DNA from: Treponema sp.
GTDB taxonomy: Bacteria > Spirochaetota > Spirochaetia > Treponematales > Breznakiellaceae
DNA length: 11,294 bases
Assembly: GCA_031254175.1 (NCBI GenBank)
Contig: JAIRUY010000162.1
Span: 1-11,294 of the forward strand
Direction of reading: 5' to 3'
Below, one piece after another: positions 1 to 7,880 of the stretch. Numbering within the stretch: the stretch's first letter is position 1; the number at the start of each line of letters is the position of its first letter. The notes under the pieces were generated by a model. The model saw only the letters and a program-made list of their open reading frames with translations, did not search any database and was not told the DNA's origin. The translations under genes were made by a program, and so were the position numbers.

Positions 1-132
1 GAAGGAGTACAAACCCCGTTATCAAATTTCTGGTTAAAATGCAGAAAACCCCTTACCTCATTGATGAGGCAGGAAATGATGTATATTACAATTTTAAAAT
101 AACCTCAAAACAAGGGACGGGGAATGCGAAAT

Positions 133-214
133 TGCGGCCTAGAAGACTTGAACTTCCATGCGTCTCCGCACTAGCACCTCAAGCTAGCGTGTCTACCAGT
201 TCCACCAAGGCCGC
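133..214 (-). tRNA. tRNA-Leu (anticodon GAG)
   Basis: The minus strand folds as a class II (long variable arm) tRNA of 82 nt. The acceptor stem is GCGGCCT paired with AGGCCGC, with discriminator A. The D-arm carries the tRNA-Leu-like stretch TGGTGGAACTGGTAGAC. The anticodon stem CTAGC/GCTAG encloses the loop TTGAGGT, which gives anticodon GAG (plus-strand positions 178-180), reading CUC/CUU leucine codons. The T-arm has GTTCAAGTC. The 3' CCA is not encoded, because ATT follows the discriminator, so it must be added after transcription. A strong promoter lies immediately upstream. No strong terminator was seen on its downstream side (positions 1-132). Confidence 0.96.
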
Positions 215-224
215 AAGATAAACA

Positions 225-253
225 TTTTTATCAAAATACGGTATTTTTGTCAA
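225..253 (-). promoter_or_regulatory. Promoter of tRNA-Leu with palindromic spacer
   Basis: Read on the minus strand, a perfect -35 box TTGACA (253-248) is followed by a 17-bp spacer and a -10-like TAAAAA (230-225). The tRNA 5' end lies 10 nt further on, so the transcript would start only a few nt before the mature tRNA. The spacer contains an inverted repeat, AAAATAC-g-GTATTTT (233-247), whose significance is unknown. Confidence 0.75.
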
Positions 254-260
254 TATAGTT

Positions 261-286
261 GTTTGGAAACTCGATGGTTCCCAAAC
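261..286. other. Stem-loop between tRNA-Leu promoter and ankyrin gene
   Basis: GTTTGG (261-266) pairs with CCAAAC (281-286). The stem continues, after one A/C mismatch, with AAC/GTT closing a TCGATG loop. No T-run follows on either strand, so it is not a standard terminator. It sits just behind the -35 box of the tRNA-Leu promoter and about 65 nt before the ankyrin start codon. It could be a protein-binding site or a leader structure. Function unknown. Confidence 0.45.
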
Positions 287-350
287 AAGTCCACTTTTGT
301 TTAAAGAAAAGCCGCTTCATACTCAAGATTAGTATACCGATGATATATAT

Positions 351-3170
351 ATGAAAAAGTCAGCATTTTTACATTCAATAACCATTATTTTAACCGGGAT
401 TTTCGTGCTTTTTATTTTTAGTTGTAAAAGCGCTCCTGCCGCTGAGCCGGCGCCGATTGCTTCCGTACAAGAGGCAGGTACTGATATTTGGTCATTACTT
501 TCGCGTGGAGACGAAAGGTCAAGAAGTTATTTTCTTGGAGAGATAGACGTAAATGCCACAGATTCGCAAGGCAGAACTCCCCTTCACTATGCGGCGGAGA
601 ATCAGGACTCCCAGCTTGCCGCGTTTTTTCTGGCGCTTGGAGCAAATCCCAATGCCCTTGATAATTCAAGGCAAAGTCCTTTGGGGATAAGCGTAGGGAA
701 AAATGACACAAAAACAGCCGAAATCCTGGTAAACGGAAAAGCGGACATTCACCTGCAAACAGGCGCTAACACATCCGCAGCGGCTTTGGCTCTTAGCAGG
801 GGAACTTCAATTTTTAAGGCGCTTCTGACAGCCGATACAATTCAGGCAGTTGATAATGACGGAAAAACAGTTCTTCATCTGGCGAGTATCGCAGGCAGCA
901 TTCAGGGCTTAAAAGACATACTTGCTATATCCACAGCGGCGGCGCTGATAAACAAAACAGATAAATCAAATAAAAACGCGCTTGATTATGCTTTTGAAAG
1001 AAAAGATTCAAAAACCCACATTGAAATCGCCGAGCAGCTTATTCTTTCCGGCGGAAACTCACAAAGTCCTGTTTTCGCGTATTTCGCGCCGGCAGTGCGA
1101 AGTGCCAATTATAATATCCGCCGCAATGACGGACTTGCTCCAATTCATTATGCTGTAATGAACAATCATTCCGGTTTAATTTCTTTTCTGCTGGAAAAAA
1201 ATATTGATATCAACATAAAAACTTCATCAGGGGCTGCTGCCCTGCATGAAGCCGTACGTTTGGGCAATTTACAGGTAATAAATATCATTCTTGGAAGCGG
1301 CGCGGATGTAAATATTACGGACGCAAAAGGAAACTCTCCTCTTCACATTGGCGCTCCATTGGAAGTTCACAGGGAAATTATAAACCTTTTATTAAGCAGA
1401 GGAGCCAATCCAAATCTTCGTGACGAGCACGGAGAAACTCCTCTTCATATCTCTTTAATTCTCAACCGTCCTCTTGATGTAATTCAAGTCTTGCTTGGCG
1501 GCGGAAGCGATGTGAAAATCAGAAATATCGAAGGCAAAACGCCTCTTTACATTGCAGTCCAGGAAGGGCGTTTAAACGCAATTCCGGCTTTAATTTCACA
1601 CGGCTCTGAAATATTTGCCGCCGACAATTCAGGCGTAACGCCTTTTGATATCGCGTCAAGGTCAGGCGGCAATGTCTTTAACTTGCTTGTTACCCAGAAT
1701 ACGGTGAATCAAAGAGACAGCGCCGGCAATACGATTCTTCATGCCGCAGTAAGAAACCAGACAAGTACCGACAGATTGTCCTTAATTCTTGATATGAGAT
1801 CTCCTGTTAACGCAAGAAATATGACCGGAGATACTGCCCTTCATTTCGCTGTAAGATCCAATAATAAAGAAACCGGAGAATTTCTTATTTCAAGGGGCGC
1901 GGATATATTTTCATTAAATTCTTCAGATCAGAGTCCTTTGTTTCTTGCACTTTCGGCAAACAACGGAATGCGGGAATGGATAATCAATCCGGCTACTATC
2001 CGCGCAAGAGACGGCATGGGAAACAGTATGCTTCATTATGCGGCTCAGTGGAATTTAATCAGCGCGATTCCTGTCATTATAAGAAATGGCATACAAGCTA
2101 ATGAAACTAACGCAACAGGTGAAACTCCGTTGTTTATGGCGGTAAAAACAAACAGTACGTCCGCAATCAGAACCCTGATTGAAAACAGGGCCAATATAAA
2201 CGCGCGTGATACTCACGGGAACTCTGTTCTTCATGCCGCTGTCAGATGGAATACGTTAAATGCCGGAACAGCGCTTATTAGCCATGGAATTGACGTAAAT
2301 GTTTTTTCGCTGAACGGCAATACTCCCCTTCACGATGCTGTCAGTCTTGGAATGACTGATTTGGAAAATCTGCTTATCGGGCAAAAGGCCGACCTTGAAG
2401 TACGCAACGTCGAAGGAAACACTCCGTTTATGGAAGCGGCAAAGGCAGGAAATTTATCTTCCATGCAGAGGCTAATATCTGGCGGAGCTGATCCAAATAC
2501 CAGAAACACAAGAGGCGACACTCCTCTGCATATCGCTGTCAGCACTGAAAGAACAGATATGGTAAACTTTCTTCTTTCAAGCCGTTCCTCAATTCATGCG
2601 CGTAACACAAGCAACAGAACGCCGTTTCAGATTTCTCTTGGCGTGTCCCCTGCTATGGTATCCGCGCTTCTTACAAATGACAGATTAAATACATCTGACG
2701 ATTTTGGCAATTCGCCTCTTCATATTGCCCTGCAGGAAAGGGTTCCTGTCAATTATATTCAGACTATACTGGGCCGCGGAACAAGAATCAATTCAGTGGA
2801 CAGTAACGGAAAAACACCGCTTAGACTTGCTGTAGACACGGAACAATGGGGTTCGGCTAAATTACTCGCGGATTCGGGGGCTGACCCTTTCCTTCCCGCC
2901 GTTGACAATAAAAACCCGGCAGAAATATCTTTTTCCAAGGGTGAAAATTGCATAAAGGCGCTCTTCTCGGGCAGGGCGATAAACGCAAAAGATAGCTCGG
3001 AAAATACAATCCTCCATCTCGCCGCGAGATACGGAACGCCTGAAAATATAAATGTGCTTCTGAGTCTAGGTGCAAATAAATCCATCAAAAACATTTCTTC
3101 TGAAATGCCTTACGAAATTGCGCTCAGATGGAATCGAAGGGACAATGCGGAATTGCTGAAAGTTAATTAA
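351..3170 (+). CDS. Ankyrin-repeat lipoprotein (about 26 repeats)
   Basis: The 939-residue protein opens with a lipoprotein signal peptide: MKK, a hydrophobic stretch at 10-23, then FIFS-Cys25, a loose lipobox of the spirochaetal kind. After a short Ala/Pro linker (26-45), roughly 26 ankyrin units follow from about residue 74 to the end. Each is recognisable by a G-x-TPLHxAA-like start (for example 74, 261, 327, 361, 395, 590, 656, 722, 820) at about 33-residue spacing. Unit 207 to 261 is 54 residues long and may mark a domain break. Five units are only 30-31 residues long. Ankyrin arrays bind other proteins; the partner is unknown, and the lipid anchor places it outside the cytoplasm. No Shine-Dalgarno is visible before this ATG, but it is the only start that keeps the signal peptide intact. 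The gene stands alone and ends in a disrupted terminator. Product class is sure, function unknown. Confidence 0.95.
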   Translation: MKKSAFLHSITIILTGIFVLFIFSCKSAPAAEPAPIASVQEAGTDIWSLLSRGDERSRSYFLGEIDVNATDSQGRTPLHYAAENQDSQLAAFFLALGANPNALDNSRQSPLGISVGKNDTKTAEILVNGKADIHLQTGANTSAAALALSRGTSIFKALLTADTIQAVDNDGKTVLHLASIAGSIQGLKDILAISTAAALINKTDKSNKNALDYAFERKDSKTHIEIAEQLILSGGNSQSPVFAYFAPAVRSANYNIRRNDGLAPIHYAVMNNHSGLISFLLEKNIDINIKTSSGAAALHEAVRLGNLQVINIILGSGADVNITDAKGNSPLHIGAPLEVHREIINLLLSRGANPNLRDEHGETPLHISLILNRPLDVIQVLLGGGSDVKIRNIEGKTPLYIAVQEGRLNAIPALISHGSEIFAADNSGVTPFDIASRSGGNVFNLLVTQNTVNQRDSAGNTILHAAVRNQTSTDRLSLILDMRSPVNARNMTGDTALHFAVRSNNKETGEFLISRGADIFSLNSSDQSPLFLALSANNGMREWIINPATIRARDGMGNSMLHYAAQWNLISAIPVIIRNGIQANETNATGETPLFMAVKTNSTSAIRTLIENRANINARDTHGNSVLHAAVRWNTLNAGTALISHGIDVNVFSLNGNTPLHDAVSLGMTDLENLLIGQKADLEVRNVEGNTPFMEAAKAGNLSSMQRLISGGADPNTRNTRGDTPLHIAVSTERTDMVNFLLSSRSSIHARNTSNRTPFQISLGVSPAMVSALLTNDRLNTSDDFGNSPLHIALQERVPVNYIQTILGRGTRINSVDSNGKTPLRLAVDTEQWGSAKLLADSGADPFLPAVDNKNPAEISFSKGENCIKALFSGRAINAKDSSENTILHLAARYGTPENINVLLSLGANKSIKNISSEMPYEIALRWNRRDNAELLKVN

Positions 3171-3178
3171 AAACAGAG

Positions 3179-3320
3179 GCTGTCTAGTGTTCTGTAATAT
3201 TCGATTTCCATAATCACAAAATGCGTTAATTCCTTATTACACAAGGAATTAACTTAACTACACATTGTGTCATTTGAATATTACAGAACACTAGGAAATA
3301 ATTCCCGGACAGCTTTTTTT
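3179..3320 (+). terminator. Rho-independent terminator of the ankyrin gene, split by an insertion
   Basis: GCTGTC (3179-3184) pairs with GACAGC (3308-3313), which runs straight into seven T residues (3314-3320), starting 9 nt after the ankyrin stop codon. The two half-stems are separated by the fold-back element at 3184-3294. If one CTAG copy and the element are removed, the flanks read GCTGTC-TA-GGAA-ATAA-TTCC-CG-GACAGC-T7. That is a 12-position stem with one U-G pair, one A/C mismatch and an ATAA loop. The present structure could still terminate, because the insertion is itself a hairpin. On the opposite strand only a weak T5 run follows, so use by mfd is doubtful. Confidence 0.75.
3184..3294. 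mobile_element. MITE-like fold-back element with 19-bp terminal inverted repeats
   Basis: CTAGTGTTCTGTAATATTC (3184-3202) is perfectly repeated in inverse orientation at 3276-3294. Inside, a second perfect 11-bp inverted repeat, GTTAATTCCTT (3225-3235) with AAGGAATTAAC (3243-3253), closes a 7-nt loop, so the whole element can fold on itself. The outermost CTAG at both ends may be a target duplication. In that case the element proper is 103 bp (3188-3290), starting TGTTCTG and ending CAGAACA; because CTAG is palindromic, TSD and repeat cannot be told apart. It has no coding capacity. Its position inside the terminator hairpin supports insertion. A parent transposase is not in the window. Confidence 0.72.
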
Positions 3321-3358
3321 ATGAACTAAACCTCTCCGCACGAAAAAAGATAAAACAA

Positions 3359-6300
3359 CTACCCGAGGGCGGAAAGTTTTTCCCTGATAAATTCACTCTT
3401 TTCCTTTAGGCCGATGTTGCCTGTCGCAAGAAGCAATACATTTGCTTTTTTCGGATCAAGCTTTACCTTGCCGGAAGAATCCTGCATAAGACGAAGAAGC
3501 CTTTCAATTTTAATTTTTGAAACCCTCGCAAACTCAATGCGTACTACACCGCCCCTTTCTTTAAGCGAAGAAACCGCAAGCCGGCGGCAAATTATTCGTA
3601 TTTCAGCAAGAGCCAGAAGAGAAGCCGCTTCATCCGGCAATGGTCCGAAACGATCAATGAGTTCAGTGTAAATACGCTCAAGCTCATCATTGTCTGTGAT
3701 AGCGGCAATCATTTTGTAGATTTCCATTTTCTCCTGCGGTAAATCGATGTATGAATCGGGGATAAAGCCCGAATATTCAAGTTCCAGCAGCGTCTCTGTT
3801 TCCGATTCGAACTCAGAGTCTTCAAGACGCCTTACCGCGTCATCCAAGAGTTTTACATATAAATCAAAACCAACCGAGTAAATATCTCCCGATTGTTCAC
3901 GACCGAGCAGATTACCGGCTCCCCGAATCTCCATATCCTTCATCGCTATTTTAAAACCGGAGCCAAGTTCTGTAAAATCTGAAATTGTCTGAAGCCTTTT
4001 CATCGCTATTTCGGAAAGCGATTTTTGCTGCGGATAGAAAAGATAAGCGTACGCTACCCTGTCACTTCGGCCTACCCTTCCCCTTAACTGATATAGCTGA
4101 GAAACGCCGTACATATCAGCCCTGTCAATTATTATTGTGTTTACATTTGGAATATCAATGCCGTTTTCTATAATTGTTGTAGAAACCAAAACATGAGAAC
4201 CGCCGTGAATAAACCTGCGCATAACATCTTCCAGCTCTCTTGCTTCCATCTGCCCGTGCGCAGCATCAATCAGTATCTCCGGAAGCAGTTTTTCAAGTTT
4301 TAGGCGAATCTCTTTCAGGGTTTCAATACGGTTATGAAGGAAAAAAATCTGCCCTCCCCTCTCAACTTCGCGGCGGATCGCAGCGGCAATTTTTTCGCTT
4401 GAGTATTCCTCTACAAATGTTTCGATTGGGCGGCGTCCCGGAGGAGCCGTTGCCAAAAGGCTCATGTCGCGGATTTTTACAAGGCTCATGTGCAAAGTAC
4501 GCGGGATGGGCGTTGCTGAAAGAGTCAGGCAGTCAACATTTGTTTTTAATTCTTTAAGTCTTTCCTTGTCTTTGACGCCGAAGCGCTGCTCTTCATCAAT
4601 TACGATGAGACCGAGATTCTTGAATTGCACATCACGCTGGATAATTCTGTGGGTTCCGACCAATAAATCAATTTCACCTTTTTTTACCTGTTCAAGAATA
4701 AGGCGTGTTTTTTTTCTGTCTACAAAACGCGACAGCATTGCGATATTAACGGGAAAACGGGAAAATCTTTCCTTAAAGTTTTCATGGTGCTGCTCCGCTA
4801 AAATTGTTGTGGGAGCAAGAAACGCCGTCTGTTTGCCGCTCATTACCGCCTTGAAACAGGCACGAAGCGCAACCTCGGTTTTGCCGTAACCAACATCGCC
4901 GCAGACAAGCCTGTCCATCGGGGATGATTTTTCCATGTCATGTTTTATTTCCTCTATACAGCGGAGCTGATCTTCCGTTTCTTCAAAGGGAAACGCCGCT
5001 TCAAACATTGTCTGCCATTCAGTGTCTGCGCCAAAAGCAAAACCCCTGGCCTGTTTGCGTTTTGAATACAATTCAATCAGTTTTTCGGCAATGTCCTCTA
5101 CGGATTTTTTAACTTTTGCTTTGCGGTTCTCCCAGCTTTTTGAACCCAGAATATCAAGCCTTGGCGGATTGCCTTCGCTGCCGATATAACGCTGGACAAG
5201 GTTGACCTGCTCTACAGGCACAAATACTTTTTCATCATCCGCGTATTCAAGCTGAATATAATCCCTCTCATGTCCCAGCGCTTTCAGCCTCTCAATTCCC
5301 TTAAACAGGCCGATACCGTGATTTACATGGACAACATAGTCGCCGGGATTTAATTCGACAAAAGTGTCGATTGGACTTGAACGTACGGTTTTTAAGGATC
5401 GCGGCGGTCTTTTACGGCGGCCGAATATTTCATTTTCCTGTACAAGCATGAATTTAATATCAGGCAGGGAAAAACCGGCAGTAAGCGGCATTGAAATTAT
5501 TGACAGATGTTTGTGAGGTTCAAGTATTTTTTCTATTCGCTGCGCCTGTACCTGCGATTCGGCGGCCACAACTATTTGCCAGTTGTTTTTCAGAAGAGAG
5601 GCAAACTCTTCTTTCAAATAATCTATATTGCCAAAAAAACTGCGCGCCGGCTCACAGGGCAGCTCTACAGGATAGTATCCTTCCTTGGGTTCGCCTTTTA
5701 TTGTCCTGAAAGAAATAATGCGCGCGGAGTTTTTTCTTGAGTAATTATCAAGAAGACTGAAAAAATCAAGAAGCAGGCGTTCCGGCAGAGGGTACTCAAC
5801 TTCATTCTTTGATTTTTCCTTTTCCCTTTTTGCGCGCATATAAGAACCCTGATACTCGCGCTCAAGGCTATCCTGCATATTTTCAAGCCGTTCCCTGTCA
5901 ATCAAAAACAAAGTAGCTGAAGCGTTAGACCCAAGATAACAAAAGAAATTATCCGCCTTTTTAAAAGCAAGAGGATAAAACATCTCTTCACCCTGTATGC
6001 TTCTGTTTGTTATCAGCTCCTCAATTATTGCCTTGCCCCCGTCTGAAAATTCCTTTAAAGAGGCAAGATTGTTTTCAAGCGTTTCAATCACGTCGTCTGT
6101 CCAGACAACTTCCTTCATGGGGCGGATATGAAGCTCTTTTAATTTTTGTGCATCTGTACCCTGAAGCGCGGGATCAAATTTTTTAATTGTTTCAATTCTG
6201 TCAAAATCAAATAAAACCCTGTAAGCTTCATCTTCGCCCATAAAAATATCAAACACTTCTCCGCGAAGGGCAAACTCCCCTCCGGCCTGTACGCGCGGCA

Positions 6301-6841
6301 CTCTTATATATCCATAAGAAACAAGAGTTTTAGCGAGGTTTACGGTATCTATTTCACCTCCTGTTTTCAGGGAAACAAGCAGGTTTTTTATATATTCAAA
6401 AGGAGGAAGAGGCGTAAGAAGCGCCCTTTGCGGAATTATTATTACTCCCGGTTCACCTAGGACAACATTTGATAATATTTTTATTCTTTCAGAAAAAACG
6501 GCAGATTGAGGAGCAAGTTCACGGTAAGGCGCGGTTCCCCACCATGGGAATTTCATACATGGAATACCGCAAGAGTTAAGCTCCACAGCCAAATCTTCGG
6601 CATCTGTTTCCTGCGGGACAATAACGAAAAATTGCCCCCCTATATCAGAAAAAGCTTTTGAAACAAGAAAAGCCGTAAAAGCGCCTTCGCAGCCTTCAAT
6701 TTCTACGGGGAATTTTCCATCTTTTACAGCGGAAAAAACGCGGGAAACAGCTTTTGAACCGGCGGTTTTCCCTAATAAGTCAGGAAAAGATAAGGTATTC
6801 ATACAATTCTGCCGATTACTATAATATAGAAGTGTGCTCAT
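3359..6841 (-). CDS. mfd: Transcription-repair coupling factor Mfd
   Basis: Mfd is an ATP-driven DNA translocase that pushes stalled RNA polymerase off lesions and recruits UvrA. Numbering from the upstream GTG (6850; 1163 residues) shows the family order: UvrB-like N-terminal module (about 25-400), RNA-polymerase-interacting Tudor-like segment (about 500-556, starting NPGDYVVHVNHGIG), superfamily 2 motor with Walker A GDVGYGKTEV (651-660), DEEQRFG (752-758), SATPIPRT (778-785) and QLRGRVGR (921-928), then the C-terminal regulatory domain (about 1020-1163). Length is normal for the family. Start is uncertain. ATG at 6841 is preferred because GAGGTG lies 6 nt upstream; GTG at 6850 and ATG at 6802 are alternatives. 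The coding region faces the preceding ankyrin gene and diverges from the secreted-protein gene. Confidence 0.97.
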   Translation of the reverse strand: MSTLLYYSNRQNCMNTLSFPDLLGKTAGSKAVSRVFSAVKDGKFPVEIEGCEGAFTAFLVSKAFSDIGGQFFVIVPQETDAEDLAVELNSCGIPCMKFPWWGTAPYRELAPQSAVFSERIKILSNVVLGEPGVIIIPQRALLTPLPPFEYIKNLLVSLKTGGEIDTVNLAKTLVSYGYIRVPRVQAGGEFALRGEVFDIFMGEDEAYRVLFDFDRIETIKKFDPALQGTDAQKLKELHIRPMKEVVWTDDVIETLENNLASLKEFSDGGKAIIEELITNRSIQGEEMFYPLAFKKADNFFCYLGSNASATLFLIDRERLENMQDSLEREYQGSYMRAKREKEKSKNEVEYPLPERLLLDFFSLLDNYSRKNSARIISFRTIKGEPKEGYYPVELPCEPARSFFGNIDYLKEEFASLLKNNWQIVVAAESQVQAQRIEKILEPHKHLSIISMPLTAGFSLPDIKFMLVQENEIFGRRKRPPRSLKTVRSSPIDTFVELNPGDYVVHVNHGIGLFKGIERLKALGHERDYIQLEYADDEKVFVPVEQVNLVQRYIGSEGNPPRLDILGSKSWENRKAKVKKSVEDIAEKLIELYSKRKQARGFAFGADTEWQTMFEAAFPFEETEDQLRCIEEIKHDMEKSSPMDRLVCGDVGYGKTEVALRACFKAVMSGKQTAFLAPTTILAEQHHENFKERFSRFPVNIAMLSRFVDRKKTRLILEQVKKGEIDLLVGTHRIIQRDVQFKNLGLIVIDEEQRFGVKDKERLKELKTNVDCLTLSATPIPRTLHMSLVKIRDMSLLATAPPGRRPIETFVEEYSSEKIAAAIRREVERGGQIFFLHNRIETLKEIRLKLEKLLPEILIDAAHGQMEARELEDVMRRFIHGGSHVLVSTTIIENGIDIPNVNTIIIDRADMYGVSQLYQLRGRVGRSDRVAYAYLFYPQQKSLSEIAMKRLQTISDFTELGSGFKIAMKDMEIRGAGNLLGREQSGDIYSVGFDLYVKLLDDAVRRLEDSEFESETETLLELEYSGFIPDSYIDLPQEKMEIYKMIAAITDNDELERIYTELIDRFGPLPDEAASLLALAEIRIICRRLAVSSLKERGGVVRIEFARVSKIKIERLLRLMQDSSGKVKLDPKKANVLLLATGNIGLKEKSEFIREKLSALG
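6798..6825 (+). promoter_or_regulatory. Promoter of the secreted-protein/apt operon
   Basis: A perfect -10 TATAAT (6820-6825) has a weak -35 TTCATA (6798-6803) 16 bp upstream. Transcription would start near 6832, giving a leader of about 37 nt that carries the GGAG ribosome site used by the gene at 6869. The box lies inside the extended 5' end of mfd. It is part of the near-palindrome CTATAATATAG, so the minus strand also offers -10-like TATAGT/TATATT for mfd, though without a clear -35. Confidence 0.55.
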
Positions 6842-6868
6842 TTTGACCACCTCATGCAGGAGTTAGCA

Positions 6869-7849
6869 ATGAAAAATATATTTCGATTAGCGGCAGCAAT
6901 CCTTTTTGGGTTTTTTAGTCTTTCACTTCTTTCGGCATTTGAAAAAACCGGCCGGGGAGAAGTAGAGTTTAACATCCGGTTTTTTGACAGACGTATTTAT
7001 TATGTTGAAACAGACCCCATTTATGTGCAGATTACAATAACCAATAACAGCCCTTTTCCGTATCGTTTTAAGTTAGCAGATGATCGGATATTCTCGGTTG
7101 ATTTTGATATAAGAACGATGACAAACCGGCAGGTTCCGCAGGCCGATTCTCTTGTCCGCAAACGAACTGCAAACAATCAGGTGTTTTTCCGGGAAATAGC
7201 CATTGAAAGCGGCGAATCTTTTTCTTTTGTGGAAGACTTGAAAGATTATGTAAGTTTCAGTCAGAGCGGCTCTTACAGGGTACGGGCAAGGGTTTATCCC
7301 GAATTGTTCAGATCACAGGCTTTCCCGGCAATAGAATCAAATTATTTGAGCCTCAGCCTTCGCCCGGCCGTTATTTACGGGCCTGACGGCATCCCGCTGG
7401 AAATGGATGTCGCAACAGGGGCTGTTCTTGTACGCCAGAGGCTCTCTCCTGATGAAGTTGTCGCGTATATGCTCACCGCAAGGCAGCAGTCCCAATGGGA
7501 AAAATTCTTCCTTTACCTCGACATTGAATCCATGCTGGTACGAGACGCGGTTCAAAGACGCAGATGGAATTCAGAGAACGAAGAAGGCCGAAGGCGAATG
7601 CTTGCGGAATACCGCCTGAACCTTCAAAACGAAGTTGTTGACGGCGATATCGCCATGATCCCCTCAAGTTACGAAATCTTAAGGACTGTTTACAACAATG
7701 ACGAAGGGACTGTAGACGTTCTGCAAAAATACAGAATGAGAACCTATACTGAACTGCGGCGTTATACATATACTCTGGAAAAAAGGGATAATTTCTGGAT
7801 TATTGTAAATTACTCAGTCATAAGCATGGGCACCGAAGCAAATGATTGA
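6869..7849 (+). CDS. Secreted two-domain protein of unknown function
   Basis: A 326-residue protein that I do not recognise as a named family. The start at 6869 is chosen over ATG 6854 because GGAG lies 7 nt before it and the product then begins MKN followed by a clean signal peptide (hydrophobic 7-22, likely cleavage after LSA23). Residues about 30-165 look like a beta-sandwich (alternating hydrophobic strands, ITITNNSPFPYRF, then GSYRVRARVYP), resembling extracytoplasmic Ig-like or BsuPI-type domains. Residues about 195-320 have the look of an NTF2/SnoaL-like fold: a helical start SPDEVVAYMLTARQQSQWEKF and a C-terminal strand pattern ending FWIIVNYSVIS. No catalytic motif is evident. It is the first gene of a likely three-gene run ending in apt, with 31 nt to the next gene. 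The domain assignments are fold impressions only. Confidence 0.85.
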   Translation: MKNIFRLAAAILFGFFSLSLLSAFEKTGRGEVEFNIRFFDRRIYYVETDPIYVQITITNNSPFPYRFKLADDRIFSVDFDIRTMTNRQVPQADSLVRKRTANNQVFFREIAIESGESFSFVEDLKDYVSFSQSGSYRVRARVYPELFRSQAFPAIESNYLSLSLRPAVIYGPDGIPLEMDVATGAVLVRQRLSPDEVVAYMLTARQQSQWEKFFLYLDIESMLVRDAVQRRRWNSENEEGRRRMLAEYRLNLQNEVVDGDIAMIPSSYEILRTVYNNDEGTVDVLQKYRMRTYTELRRYTYTLEKRDNFWIIVNYSVISMGTEAND

Positions 7850-7880
7850 CATCAATGTTTTAATATTTTAGGATGAATCT

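Noticed and set aside
2..37. Possible last codons (KEYKPRYQISG, stop at 35-37) of a plus-strand gene entering from the left
   Set aside because: Eleven residues are too few to identify or distinguish from chance, and the other two forward frames are also open in this short stretch.
52..73. Small hairpin CCTCA-TTGA-TGAGG as a terminator for an upstream gene or for tRNA-Leu
   Set aside because: Stem of five base pairs extended only through a mismatch, and no T-run follows on either strand.
39..221. A 60-codon open reading frame on the plus strand
   Set aside because: Its second half is the antisense of the tRNA-Leu gene, it has no ribosome site, and its composition there is dictated by the tRNA.
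3184..3294. Reading the inverted repeat as a CRISPR-like or riboswitch structure
   Set aside because: There is one inverted pair and no direct repeats with spacers, and it lies downstream of a gene inside a terminator.
3414..5740. Several plus-strand open frames of 60-140 codons opposite mfd
   Set aside because: They are shadows of the mfd coding strand without ribosome sites or recognisable products; mfd is intact across all of them.
6842..6850. GTG at 6850 as the mfd start
   Set aside because: Not excluded, but GAGGTG is better placed for ATG 6841, and the extra three codons add nothing recognisable.
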